Part shown: one piece after another, positions 9,401 to 20,835 of the stretch
Position numbering within the stretch: position 1 is the first letter of the stretch
Layout of the letters: each line of letters opens with the position of its first letter
DNA from: Archilochus colubris
Lineage: Eukaryota; Chordata; Aves; Apodiformes; Trochilidae
Assembly: GCA_023079485.1 (NCBI GenBank)
Contig: CM041083.1
Location: 141,125,052-141,189,051 of the forward strand
Direction: 5' to 3'
Length of the DNA stretch: 64,000 bases
The notes under the pieces: generated by a model
Database searches by the model: none
Seen by the model: the letters and a program-made list of their open reading frames with translations, nothing else
Told to the model about the DNA's origin: nothing
Program-made: the position numbers and the translations under genes

Positions 9401-12400
9401 CAGAGCTTTTACTTTTTAAAATCCTGAATAACCTTAATAAAACAGGCTAATAGAAAGTTTGAAGGAAGTGGGTAAAAAAGTTTTCAAAACTACTCTCAAC
9501 TAAATTAATGCAGTCTTGCCCATGACTACAAATATCAAAGTGCCACAATAAGTCTTGTGAAGCTGTTGCATAATCAAAGTAGGTTTGGTGCCCCATAGGC
9601 CTGTTCATATCTTAATACACATATATTCTTTGTGAGTCTGAATATTTCAGTGTTTCTCATACACATACTGAGAAAAACTATGTTTGAAATGGACTTCCTA
9701 TGGAGCTAGCTATCAACACTAATTGCCAGGAGTAACTTAATCACTTTTTTTGCTTTGCCTGGGTATTCTATAAAAAAAAACCAAGCAAACAAACCCCAAG
9801 CCAAGGCAAGTTAAACTTTTCTTGTTCCATCTAATCCCAACTTGGAAGCACAGTTTCCCACAATACAACCTCCAGCCTGGTATCGGGATGTGTAATCTAT
9901 ATATAAAAATCTCAGAGGGGAATTTTTCTTTCTTCCTTCACCCCTCTAGCATACACACCAGCTGCTCAGCATCTAAATGTCAACTGCACCAGCAACACAT
10001 ACTTCATTCAGGACACCTTTGATGGCCCAAATAAAACAAAACTATCCTGCAAATTTACCTCAGATATGCTTCAAAACTGCTCCGGCATCACAGATCCTAC
10101 TTTTGGATTCCCAGAAGGAAGACCCTGTTTTATTATAAAAATGAACAGGGTAAGTACAAGCTCAAAGTGCCATGCAGGAAAGAATTCACACAAAAAAACC
10201 CCCCACCCTGATAGCTCAAGTCTCTGCTGGGGAGCTGCTACATCACTTGCTGCCACGGGCTCTGATCTCTGCTTTGTACTGGGAAGACAAATTCCTGTGC
10301 TTTTCCTGAGAGACCTCCAGTTACCCAAGAAATAGTAAGATTGGTCACCACCCCTAGGAAAGTAACAGGGAAAAGTGGTATGTAACACACCTCTCTAGAG
10401 CCTTGGGTTTTAATTTTGTTAGCATCTGTCCTGCCCTCTCATGCAACAAACTTGCGCATAAAACAATTTCATCCTGCAATACTATCCTGTGCCTTCAGCT
10501 GAGGTGTCAAGATGTGACAGTAACTGAAATGATTTCAGAAAGGCAAGACTTACACATCTTATTTCTCAAGGCTGCCACAAAAATCAAAAATCTTTAAAAA
10601 ACTCCAGCACTTTTTTTTTTCCTTTTTTTTAAGAAGGGCTCCACCATGCTTCCTTTAATTTTTTCAGGACATAGACAAAGGCATAAGCATTTCGTTTTTA
10701 TTTCAGGGTAAGATTTGGAGCCTTCAAAGTTCAATTCCAGCCCAAAGTGAAGAATTCATATTCTCCACCAACTCCTGATAGACAAAATGACTTAAGTTTT
10801 GGTCGAGCTGGCACCTTAGACTTGGGCAATGAATCTGTGCAAGGTCCAGCTGTGAGAGGAGATCTGAGTCCCTGATTTTGGCACATGAAATGCTGGCTTT
10901 TCCCCAAAAAGCCTTCACCTCCTTCAGCAAGGCTGGAAATGCCACCCCAGGCAGTTTTTGCCTGGGGGTGCTTTACCTCCTGTCACTTCTGACTCCACTG
11001 TTCTTGTAGGATCAAACAGGGCCAGGAGTTCCTGCCAAAGCCAAAGTTTAATACGACATGTGATGAAAAGCACAGGGATACTGCTTTTCCTTTATTTTCA
11101 CACAGCTGCTGTAAGAGACCCCCTGGCTGAGAGCAAAGAGTCCAGGCAGGCAAATGAGCTGAACTTGCCAGGAGGTGCAGCCAGGACAGAGCCCACCTAC
11201 AGTGCCTGTCCCAGAGTCCTGCTTCTTCAGCAGTCAGCCACAACACCTGAATTTCACCCAGGTAGATAAGATGAGGTGATCCATTTGTTTTATTTGGAAA
11301 CACATCAGGCAGTATTTGAAGCTCAATTAATCATTTGCTCATTTTTAACTCAAATCGACTTCCGAGATGACCAAAAGTGTGGTTTATGTTTCAGATTATC
11401 AAGTTTCTCCCTGGCAATGGCACTGCCCCAAGAGCAGACTGCACATATGTGGTAAGTGTATGAGGCCTGAGGCTCAAAAATTCGAAGCACTGAAGCTCTA
11501 AGAGGAAGTGAAATGCAGCTGTGAGCAGACAGATAACCCTGTAGCTCAGGAGATCAAATAACTCTGGCCAAATGCTGTGCATATACTCAGTGCAATTTCT
11601 TGCACCAGCTGACAGCCTAAGAACAACAACAGCAAATGTTTATTTTATGTTAAATCACCCAAAGAATCGTTTTTCCATGCTGCAAAGAACATTTGCCATT
11701 TGCTTTCAGCTCCCACTAGTTAAGTTCATGCCTCCTTCAGGCTCTCTGCAGATCCCCATTCACTGAATTCACAGCTGCTACAAAACACCACTTGCCTGGT
11801 TTTCTTGGCAATAGGAACAGCAAGACATTTTCACTTATATTTGAAAAATAAGACCAGCATTCAACAGACTGCTGAGCTTGAGTTTTAATACATACTGCAC
11901 AGCTTTTAGCAGCAGTAAAGTACTGAGAGTCACAGAATCATAGAATCACTGGGTTGGAAGGGACCTCAGAGACAATCAAGTCCAACCCTTGATCCACTAC
12001 CGCTGTGGTTCCCAGACCATGGCACTGAGTGCCACATCCAGTCTCTTTTTAAATATCTCCAGGGAGGGAGAATCCACTACTTCCCTGGGCAGCCCATTCC
12101 AATGTCTGATCACCCTCTCTGTAAAGAAATTCTTTCTAATATCCAACCTAAACCTCCCCGTGCAGCTTAAGTCCATGCTCTCTTGTCTTACTGGGAGCTG
12201 CTGGGGAGAAGAGCCCACCCTCCCCCGGCTGCACCCTCCTTTCAGGGAGTTGTAGAGAGTGATGAGGTCTCCCCTGAGCCTCCTCTTCTCCAGGCTGAAC
12301 ACCCCCAGCTCCCTCAGCCTCTCCTCATAGGGTCTGTGCTCGAGTCCCTTCACCAGCCTGGTTGCCCTCCTTTGGACCTGCTCCAGGATCTCAATCTCCT

Positions 12401-12957
12401 TCCTAAATCAAGGGCCCAGAACTGGACACAGGACTCAAGCTGTGGCCTCACCAGGGCTGAGTACAGGGGCAGAATCCCTTCCCTGGACCTGCTGGCCCAG
12501 GACCAGCTTACGTTTGCTTTATTATTCTTGCTTTACTAACAGGGGGATGAGTCTCGTCTGCTGGAGGTGGACTACTACCCCGTGAATGGTACCTTCAACC
12601 TGCACTACTTCCCTTACTATGGAAAAAAGGCACAGGTGGGTGTATTTCAATACCACTTTTCTTCTTTTAGCTCTGTGGAAGATTAAATGTATGGAGCATC
12701 TCTGCAGTCTTAGGAGAACTAGAGAAAATGTTAAGACTTTTATTTTTAAACTGGTTCTGTAAAATTAGTTGGTTTTTTTTTTTCTCTCATCCCAGCCCAG
12801 CTACAGCAACCCTTTGGTAGCTGTGAAATTTCTCAACATTACAAGGAATGTAGAAGTTAAAATAGTGTGCAAAATCATCGGAGCTGGAATTATCTCTGAT
12901 AATGTTTATGACCCATATGAAGGAAGAGTGGAATTTAAATTGAAAATAGAAGACTGA
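6332..12957 (+). CDS. ATP4B: ATP4B, gastric H+/K+-ATPase beta subunit (7 coding exons)
   Basis: Joined exons 6332-6443, 7885-8013, 9064-9177, 9950-10149, 11395-11451, 12543-12635 and 12796-12957 total 867 nt, giving 288 residues; the mammalian protein is about 291. All junctions are GT-AG and keep frame. The protein is a type II glycoprotein that pairs with the catalytic alpha subunit (ATP4A), aiding its folding, delivery to the apical membrane of acid-secreting cells and K+ handling. I see a short cytoplasmic tail (1-38), one membrane segment (about 39-63, starting WISLYY), and an ectodomain with cysteines at 131/152, 162/178 and 201/260, which match the three conserved disulphides. There are eight N-X-S/T sequons (N99, 103, 130, 146, 161, 193, 219, 249). 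The motifs YYPPNGTF-like (215-222) and [10 protein letters not shown] (227-236) and the C-terminal [15 protein letters not shown] are hallmarks. Residue 20 is Phe where mammals have a Tyr-based endocytosis signal. Identity is from recalled family sequence, not a search. Confidence 0.97.
7462..7560 (-). mobile_element. Short CR1 tail fragment in ATP4B intron 1
   Basis: About 100 bp with the inverted CR1 end (tcatagaatc...ccaggttggaagg) and 'catctggtccaac'. Strongly truncated. Confidence 0.7.
7885..8013 (+). CDS. ATP4B: ATP4B coding exon 2 (transmembrane segment)
   Basis: The acceptor follows a T-rich tract ending ccacag at 7884. The exon encodes residues 38-80, including the single membrane helix (about 39-63) and the stalk motif [14 protein letters not shown]. 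The donor is GTACTG at 8014. Confidence 0.95.
9064..9177 (+). CDS. ATP4B: ATP4B coding exon 3 (proximal ectodomain)
   Basis: Residues 81-118, beginning [13 protein letters not shown]. Contains sequons N99-V-S and N103-K-T. Acceptor aag ends at 9063 and donor GTAAAA starts at 9178. Confidence 0.94.
9950..10149 (+). CDS. ATP4B: ATP4B coding exon 4 (two disulphide loops)
   Basis: Residues 119-185. Carries cysteines 131, 152, 162 and 178 and sequons at N130, N146 and N161, and ends with the strongly conserved PCFIIKMNR. Donor GTAAGT at 10150. Confidence 0.96.
11395..11451 (+). CDS. ATP4B: ATP4B coding exon 5 (57 nt micro-exon)
   Basis: Nineteen residues (186-204), [19 protein letters not shown], with sequon N193-G-T and Cys201. 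The acceptor TTTCAG and donor GTAAGT are both strong. It is too short to stand out as an open frame by itself; it is placed by homology and frame. Confidence 0.93.
11931..12498 (-). mobile_element. CR1 LINE copy in ATP4B intron 5
   Basis: Inverted 3' end at 11931 (cacagaatcatagaatcact). The - strand encodes the CR1 ORF2 C-terminal tail ([19 protein letters not shown] and [20 protein letters not shown]). Similarity to other copies stops at about 12498, leaving only some 45 bp before exon 6. Confidence 0.92.
12543..12635 (+). CDS. ATP4B: ATP4B coding exon 6
   Basis: Residues 205-235, [18 protein letters not shown] followed by [13 protein letters not shown]. Contains sequon N219-G-T. The acceptor is CTAACAG, and a CR1 element ends only about 45 bp upstream. 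Donor GTGGGT at 12636. Confidence 0.94.
12796..12957 (+). CDS. ATP4B: ATP4B coding exon 7 with stop codon
   Basis: Residues 236-288, [18 protein letters not shown] to the end LKIED, then TGA at 12955-12957. Cys260 and sequon N249-I-T are here. The acceptor is preceded by a long T tract. Confidence 0.96.
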   Translation, partial: PSYSNPLVAVKFLNITRNVEVKIVCKIIGAGIISDNVYDPYEGRVEFKLKIED

Positions 12958-13622
12958 GCAACAACAGAGACATTTCTGAAATACATGTAAAAAGTGAGTT
13001 ACTTGTTAGCATATTCTTCTGTATTTATTTTCTATGATTTCTGTATAAATTTATGAAAATTACAGTGCAGACACTTTCTACTGAAAAATGACCCATATAG
13101 CTAAAAATGGAGATACCACTCTGTGTGTGAATGAGCTAGGGATTATCTTAATGTAGGTATCTTATTGTTGCAGGGCTATGGTATGCTGCTGCCTTCATCC
13201 AAGTATTGTACAAAACAGATTTCCTTTAAACTGCACAGCAGTTCCTTTGAACAAAATAAGCATAGAGTTGAAACACACACTTTCCATAACCAATATATAT
13301 ATAAACCAATATATGTAACAATACTAAATTGTGGATATTGAAAAATAAGTAGATAGCCAGAAAAGAAACGAATACTTTGAAATACTAGCAAGTAGTATAA
13401 TTCTCAATCTCTTTTGTATAAGATGTCAAAATTATCAAAGTTTATAAAAATTATCTGTATCCCAGTGCATTTTTTGTCCTAGTAAGCTAAGTCAGATTTT
13501 TTTAGATGGCAGATTGGTGACTGCAAAAGAAGTGAACTTGAAATATGTCCTCTAGCTTATAGTTTTATTGTACCACTTGCAACTTATGTACTTGTAAAAC
13601 AATAAAAATTAGTGGTAAAACT
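12958..13622 (+). other. ATP4B: ATP4B 3' untranslated region (inferred)
   Basis: About 660 bp of AT-rich non-coding sequence from the stop codon to just beyond the first canonical AATAAA. The end point is inferred from the signal, and GT-rich sequence lies farther on at about 13680-13770. Confidence 0.7.
13601..13606 (+). terminator. ATP4B: ATP4B poly(A) signal AATAAA
   Basis: First canonical AATAAA after the stop codon, about 640 bp downstream. Cleavage would be expected 10-30 bp later. Confidence 0.7.
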
Positions 13623-13624
13623 GT

Positions 13625-14855
13625 AACATCCAATTATATCCAGGAGAACTGTGTTCATTTAACTATTAAGACTTGTTTTGGTGTGTGTGTGGTTGTTTGG
13701 TTTGGTTTTGGTTTTGTTTTTTTGTGTTGTGTGCTTTGTTTTTTGTTTTGTGTTATTTTGTTTTCAGGTAGAATAGCCCTGTATTCCAACAATGAGTTTG
13801 GCTTTACTTGGAATAATCTTGAAGATGCTGATGTAACAATAAATCACTAAGTGAATTGAAATTAAAGAAGTTTAACTCAACCTCGTATCATGCAATAGGA
13901 TTACTCTGTCAGTACCGTTATGTTTCTCATAGATGAAGTACAGATGCTTCACCCAGAGAATAAGCATTGCACAATCAAAAAAAACATTCAAGAGAACAAA
14001 TAACTTTACACCTTCACTGCCTGGACATTTTAGGAATTCTGAAGATGTAACAGCTCAACCTCCTTTACTAAAGTGACCCTCAGCCAGCTTGCAAAAAGAA
14101 CACAGTTGAAGGAAAATATTTTCCTTTCAAAACCGCAGATGCTATTTGAGCCTTAGAAAAACTGGGTATTCTGCATTTCAGAAAGAATAAGAAAATGCAT
14201 CCTCACTTAAGATTTTTTTTCCCCCTGGCCTTTCCTACTTAGGCTTTCACAGTGGGATTTTGCCTCTCTTCTCAGAGACTGAATTAAAAAAAAAAATGTA
14301 TCTTTGTTGGAACACATGTACCCCAGGGCATCTTTCCAAAACATGGAAAACAAATAATAAAATATTTCTTGTAACTAGACAGTAACTCATGCTCAAAAGT
14401 AATTCAGTGTTGCCTATGAACACAGAGAACTCCTTCTGCTGGTGTTTCTTAACACATATGCAGATTCTCTGCTTGACTGTATTTGACTGAGCATTTACAA
14501 TTTGCATGCTTGAATCAGGCAATGCAAATTGTTACAAGCTCACATTTTATTCAGCACTACAACACAACACAGGAAGATACTGGAATTTCCCATGGATTGG
14601 GTAGGAGCTACAGCTTCAGGATGACAGCCTGGACTGAACTGACAGAAAGACTTCTCATGAGATAAACACATTAAAAGGAAAGACTGAAGTGTCTCTGCAT
14701 TGACTAACAGGTGCTATGTCCTGAGGTTAAAAAAAAAGGGTATACAGGTTCACCAGATCTGCTTCCTCAAGCAAAATGAATGTCACTGAGTTTAGATTTT
14801 TCTTTTAGCTTTTAGCTGAGATGATGTTCTTCTTTACTGCAATTGTAAATAATAA
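13625..14855. other. Intergenic, AT-rich
   Basis: A GT-rich low-complexity stretch (about 13680-13765) follows the ATP4B poly(A) signal, then unremarkable sequence. Confidence 0.55.
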
Positions 14856-15655
14856 TCATAGAATCATAGAATTGGCTGGGTTGGAAGGGACCTCAGAGAT
14901 CATCAAGTCCAACCCTTGATCCACTACCACTGCAGTTACCAGACCATGGCACTGAGTGCCACATCCAGTCTCTTTTTAAATATCTCCAGGGAGGGAGAAT
15001 CCACTACTTCCCTGGGCAGCCCATTCCAATGCCTGATCACCCTCTCTGTAAAGAAATTCTTTCTAATATCCAACCTAAACCTGCTCTGGCACAACTTGAG
15101 ACCATGCCCTCTTGTCTTGTTGAAAGTCATCTGGGAAAAGAGCCCAACCCCCACGCGGCTACACCCTCCTTTCAGGGAGTTGTAGAGAGTGATGAGGTCT
15201 CCCCTGAGCTGCCTCTTCTTTAGGCTGAACAGCCCCAGCTCCCTCAGCCTCTCCTCATAGGGTCTGTTGTCGAGTCCCTTCACCAGCCTGGTTGCCCTCC
15301 TTTGGACCTGCTCCAGGACCTCGATATTCTTCCTGAACTGAGGGGCCCAGAATTGGACACAGGACTCAAGCTGTGGCCTCACCAGCACTGAGTACAGGGG
15401 CAGAATCCCTTCCTTGGACCTGCTGGCGATGCTGTTCCTGATACAGGCCAGGATGCCATTGGCCTTCTTGGCCACCTGGGCACACTGCTGGCTCATGTTC
15501 AGCTTCCTGTCAATCCAGACTCCCAGGTCCCTCTCTGCCTGGCTGCTCTCAGCCACTCTGTGCCCAGCCTGGAGCTCCCCATGGAGTTGTTGTGGCCAAA
15601 GTGCAGGACCCGGCACTTGGCCGTGTTGAACCTCATCCCATTGGAATCAGCAGCT
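14856..15655 (-). mobile_element. CR1 LINE copy with open ORF2 tail
   Basis: Inverted CR1 of about 800 bp. A 226-residue frame (15616-14936) runs without a stop through the C-terminal part of ORF2, including [19 protein letters not shown] and [20 protein letters not shown]. The absence of stops suggests a fairly recent insertion. The element is 5'-truncated and has no reverse transcriptase core. Confidence 0.93.
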
Positions 15656-17290
15656 GGTGTAGTGAAAGTCGAAAAGCCCAGAGAAAGCTCCAAGTGTACT
15701 AATCTGGGTACAGTTAATATTAGCTTGCCTGGACCACAAATATAAGCACACTTTTAAAATATCAGAAGGGTCAGCATGAAAGCATCTTGTAATACTGTGA
15801 TGGCACAGCCCAACCCCATGCGCAATGAGCAAGGTGACTAACCAGGCAACAAAGACAGGCTTGCACAGTCGTACTGTGGAGACATCCAAGCAACAGAAGT
15901 TACAAGATAAAAACCAAAATAAGCACACAGGAAGGAAAACTGGCAGGGCATCCTGCCCATGGCACATGTGGGGTGACTGGCAAAAGCAAAACCAAGTTAA
16001 GGAGCAGTTGAAATGCCCCTTTAGGGGGGGAGGATAAGGCTGGGGGATGAGAAAGATGCGTAAGATGCCAACAATGACAGGAGAGACTAAGGCAGGCACA
16101 CCTCCTCCTGTGGAAGAGCTCTTCAAGCCCGATCACCTTCACCAGGGAAGGTGCCAGGAGTTTGATGCTGTGGTACAGTCACAGCTTTTTTAGTGTACAA
16201 GTGTTGCAGAGAACAGCTTTATATACGAAGTGATGATGATTAATAACATGCAGAAAGTAGCCATTAGCACAAAGTGTCTTGTTAATGAATTCAGTAGTTT
16301 TGCTTTCAAGTTTAGAACTGCCCTCATTTATCACTTTTAAACATTCTTGCTGCAAGCCTCCAATTCCTTGAGACATATATACACACCCAATATATTTAAA
16401 TTTACCCAATATATATAAATTCCAATGCAACATTTGAGATACTTGACTAAGCAAAACAATATAAAAGGAAAAAGCCTGTCAGGCTATGCAGGGATTTTTT
16501 GGTTAGGAAACTGAAGCAGCATACTGAAGAATTAAATACAAGTGAAAACAAACTCCTGAATTTGGTGAGATGCTGTTGATCATGTAGGACATCTGACAGA
16601 GTAGGGAGCTACCCTGTGTCTCTGAACAGCAGAGGGAAGGGGCAGGCATTACCAGGAGACAGCTGGGGGGCTGTCAGTGCCAGGCTGCCTGCCCCTTCCC
16701 TATCAGCTCTGCTACTTAGGGCTTAGCTGGGAGAAGAAGCACAGGAAAGGTAACAACATGCCATGAAAGTAGTGTCATTGACTACACAATTCTTCATATT
16801 CCATAAATTTTTGTTTCCACTTATCCCTTAAAGACATAGAAGTCTCAAGTGCAGAGGGCAGAAACAGGACAGCAGCTTTGAGGTGTATCCTCCTCTTGAC
16901 ACCATCTATTCCTATGAATATTCCTATGAGTGGTAAAGCCAATAATCAATGTGTAAAGTCCTAATGACTTATTGAAAATTATGAAGAAAAACTAAGAGTG
17001 CAGAAAAAGGGTCAATTCAGGCTCCTAGATGCTTAGATTTTTTTGTGTGCTATGAATACGAGCCTACAGCAAGATCAAAATGTTTGTCCTCTACCTTTCA
17101 AAATTGCTAAGTACTATATATAAATAACTAAATCTTTGCTTCATGGTCTCACATGATGTCATAGCTATTGCACTTGGGAATTCCACTCATTTCATGTAAC
17201 TGGTTTTAATTTCCTATCTGTAGTAAAATTTAGTCAGTGATTGATTCTGCAGCAAATAAAGCTGTCTAACCATGTTAGCTGTCTAACCAT
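15656..17290. other. Intergenic, hairpin only
   Basis: No gene recognised. It contains the compound hairpin at 16628-16713. Confidence 0.55.
16628..16713. repeat. Compound hairpin of about 86 nt
   Basis: A perfect 15-bp stem, GGGAAGGGGCAGGCA (16634-16648) with TGCCTGCCCCTTCCC (16686-16700), encloses a second stem GACAGC/GCTGTC (16658-16663 with 16670-16675). It is extended outward by AGCAGA/TCTGCT (16628-16633 with 16708-16713) across a 7-nt bulge. GC-rich against AT-rich surroundings. Confidence 0.8.
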
Positions 17291-17752
17291 GCAGGTCCAA
17301 AGGAGGGCAACCAGGCTGGTGAAGGGACTCGAGCACAGACCCTACGAGGAGAGGCTGAGAGAACTGGGGTTGTTCAGCCTAAAGAAGAGGCGGCTCAGGG
17401 GAGACCTCATCGCTCTCTACAACTACCTGAAAGGAGGGTGTAGCCAGGTGGGGGTTGGGCTCTTTTACCAAACGACTTTCAACAAGACAAGAGGGCATGG
17501 TCTTAAGTTGTGCCAGGGGAAGTTTAGGTTAGATATTAGAAAGAATTTCTTTACGGAAAGAGTGATCCATCATTGGAATGGGCTGCCCAGGGAAGTAGTG
17601 GATTCTCCGTCCCTGGAGATATTTTAAAAAAGACTGGATGTGGCACTCAGTGCCATGGTCTAGCAACCGCAACGGTGGTTCAAGGGTTGGACTCGATGAT
17701 CTCTGAGGTCCCTTCCAACCCAGCCAATTCTATGATTCTATGATTCTATGTG
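17291..17752 (+). mobile_element. CR1 LINE copy, + orientation
   Basis: Starts at 'gcaggtccaaaggaggg' and ends in repeated attctatg units at about 17750. The ORF2 tail frame carries a stop after SPSLEIF, in the codon where other copies read KK. Confidence 0.93.
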
Positions 17753-19744
17753 CAACTTTCTCTAATTAGATGGAGAACAACAGCTGCATCTGTAATGTTT
17801 GCAGGAAATAGGTTATGCTTTACACATATACTCTCTTCACAAGCTTTATTTCTATCTGATTCAAAAGTTCAAGCTCAAAAATACTATCTTGTTTAACATT
17901 TAAAAAAATGTGCATGAACAAACATGTGTCCTTTTCCTTTCCTCAATTTAATCTGCAAAATTCCCTCACTGGGGATGACAGTTGATTTTCCTTCTCTTTC
18001 AATGTCTTTTTCCTGATGCCAGAGTGGTAACAACAGATACGTGGCACTTCCCATTAGAAGTTAAAAGTAGAAATTAGGCAGAGAATTCCCTCTCCAAGTT
18101 CCCACTACTCTTACTTGCTCTAAAATGAAAAAGAACTGAATTCCAGAGGGACGTTTGGGACAACATCACTAATGTTTCTTTATGTGTAACCCTTGTTCAA
18201 AATTGTACTTAAACCATAACTTTTTTTTTTTTATCCCCTGCTTGCCAAACAATCCACAATAACCTGACCTCTTCATCATTTACTTCTCTTCTAACCAGTG
18301 TAACTTACGATTCCTTTTCAATTTGGTTTTCTTCTAGGCTATTGAAGTGTTTAACAGAAGTACAATCTTGACGCAGCTGTTCAGTCAGTGAAAACCACAA
18401 AAACCATTTTTGGTTCATCCGTAAACTGTTCATAATCCCTTAACATGCAGTCTGTCGATACTGTAAAACATATTTAAAATCAGAATGCAATGAAACAGAG
18501 AAGTCTAAGTCTTCAAGATGCTGAAATAGATCCATCCTTGCTAAGGAATTGCTATCTCCTCTGATTTGCATTTGACAGGAACTACTCTTTACTTTGTCAT
18601 TAATAATTAAACTTCCAGGATTTTCATTTTCTTCCAGTTGTTTCCTTCAACAGTTTTTCCATGGGGCTCAGGGCTGATCTAGACCACATCTGGACAGGAA
18701 TTCCTCACATTGGTTTGAAAATTAGTACTCTAGCATTATTTTAGTCTGTATAATTTACCATTTCAAGGTTCATTAAATATCAGCATCAGAAATTAAGATA
18801 CCCACTCCCTACCTAGCATAAAGTGATCATCAGGGTTTCCTTTAAGGAAGTTAACCTTAAAGCTGAACATTATGCATGTACTTGAACAAATTTTCTCAAG
18901 TTCACATGATACAAGATCATGAACTTTGTCCAAAGGTTCTGTCTGCAACTTTGCTGTCTTTTAACAGGCTACAGTGCAGAAAACCGTCCATTCTGCTCTG
19001 TCCAGCCCTCCTGATAGGTCAGGGCTCGTATCACTACAGTATCTACCCGTATGTACCTTGATGTGTACAGTGATGTGTTGCAAGATAAATCTTTGAGCCT
19101 AGGTTTGGATTTCAATCTGCTCAAAACATTCAAAAAAATTAACAAAAGTGCTGTTAGCAGAACAAAAAAAAACCAAAAAAACAACACCTGTGAAAATACT
19201 ACACTGGTTATTTTTTCATTAACACCAGACTCCCTCATTCTTCGCCACATCAGGACATTCTCCCTTTATCACAGAAAAGCTGTGAATCAATCAATAATCA
19301 TGATTTCCTCTGGTTAATGTTTCATTTGTTAGTGCTGATGTACTTATGAATGGCTCTTAGGGGACAGCAGCCCTCTACTTGTGAGTGGTGACAACCACCA
19401 TCCTGCCAGGGAAGCACTACCCATGTACCCAAGCACTGGAAACACCCGTGCGTGTCAGTTGTTGCCTTTCCTCATCCTGCTCTGCACATCACTGCTGCTC
19501 CTTACAAAGCTCATCCCCAAGGAAGAGACTTCACCTCTACCTGACCATCTAACCACCTTTCCCATCATAGGAGTCGGGTAATCTTTGATGGCTTCTGAAA
19601 AGGAGTTAAACTTCCATTCTTTTTCTGTGAGTGTTTTTGGAATACAGGCAAGCCAGATGGCCCTTGTTAGTCTGCTTGGGATACTGACAGACTGTATTTT
19701 CTAAGGTTTTTGTTTGTTTGTTTTTTCTCTCTTTCATGTGATCT
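17753..19744. other. Intergenic, nothing recognised
   Basis: AT-rich, with short frames lacking any family resemblance. Confidence 0.55.
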
Positions 19745-19928
19745 ATGTGGTAATTCAGACTGGAAAACACCTCAGATCATCTCTAGTTCAATTCCTGCTC
19801 TAAGTATGGCCAGTTGTGAGGTCAGACTACACTGCTCAGGGCTTTTTCCTGTTTTGTCTGAAAACCCTAGGGATGGAGTCAGCACAACCTGTCTGGGCAA
19901 CCTGTTCCACAGCTTGATCATCCCACAG
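19745..19928 (-). mobile_element. Older CR1, left part, split by a younger CR1
   Basis: Decayed inverted CR1 (from about 'ggaaaacacctcagatcatc' to 'cttgatcatcccaca'). Its continuation appears on the far side of the younger copy at about 20635-20835. Confidence 0.65.
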
Positions 19929-20634
19929 TCATAGAATCATAGAATTGGCTGGGTTGGAAGGGACCTCAGAGATCATCAAGTCCAACCCTTGATCCACTAC
20001 CGCTGCAGTTACCAGACCATGGCACTGAGTGCCACATCCAGTCTCTTTTTAAATACCTCCAGAGACGGAGAATCCACTACTTCCCTGGGCAGCCCACTCC
20101 AATGTCTGATCACCCTCTCCATAAAGAAATTCTTTCTAATATCTAACCTAAACTTTCCCTGGCACAATTTAAGACCATGCCCTCTTGTCTTGTTGAAAGT
20201 CGTCTGGGAAAAGAGACCAACCCCCACCCAGCTACCCCCTCCTTTCAGGGAGTTGTAGAGAGTGATGAGGTCTCCCCTGAGCCTCCTCTTCTCCAGGCTG
20301 AACAACCCCAGCTCCCTCAGCCTCTCCTCATAGGATCTGTGCTGGATCCCTTCACCAGCTTGGCTGCCCTCCTTTGGACCTGCTCCAGCACCTCAATCTC
20401 CTTCCTGAACTGAGGGGCCCAGAACTGGACACAGGACTCAAGCTGTGGCCTCACCAGCGCTGAGTACAGGGGCAGAATCCCTTCCCTAGACCTGCTGGCC
20501 ACACTGTTCCTGATACAGGCCAGGATGCCATTGGCATTCTTGGCCACCTGGGTACACCACTGTTCAGCTTCCTGTCAATCCAGACTATCAGGTCCCTTTC
20601 TGCCTGGCTGCTCTCAGCCACTCTATGTGCCCAG
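19929..20634 (-). mobile_element. Younger CR1 LINE copy nested in an older one
   Basis: Inverted tail at 19929 (tcatagaatcatagaattgg). The - strand frames cover the ORF2 C-terminal tail, interrupted between 20305 and 20317. It runs to about 20634 and is 5'-truncated. Confidence 0.92.
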
Positions 20635-20835
20635 CAGTTGGAAATGCTCCTGTTTCAGCTTCTCTGTACTGCCTATCATCCTCCTACCATGCACCACTGT
20701 AAACTGACCCCAGTTCTGCAATGACCTTCTCTCAGGCCTGAAGGCTTTTAGGTCTTGAGGCCACCTCTTCTTCAGACCAAACAAGCCCCACTCTCCCAGC
20801 CTTTCCTCACATAGCTCCAGAACCCATGAAAGCTC
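20635..20835 (-). mobile_element. Older CR1, right part
   Basis: Resumes the older element with text such as 'cctaccatgcaccactg', 'ccacctcttcttcagac' and 'cagcctttcctcaca', the order expected for the next section of an inverted CR1. Confidence 0.6.

Noticed and set aside
14936..15616. 226-residue open frame as a possible host gene
   Set aside because: It is the C-terminal tail of CR1 ORF2, with the same sequence repeated in six or more copies in this window.
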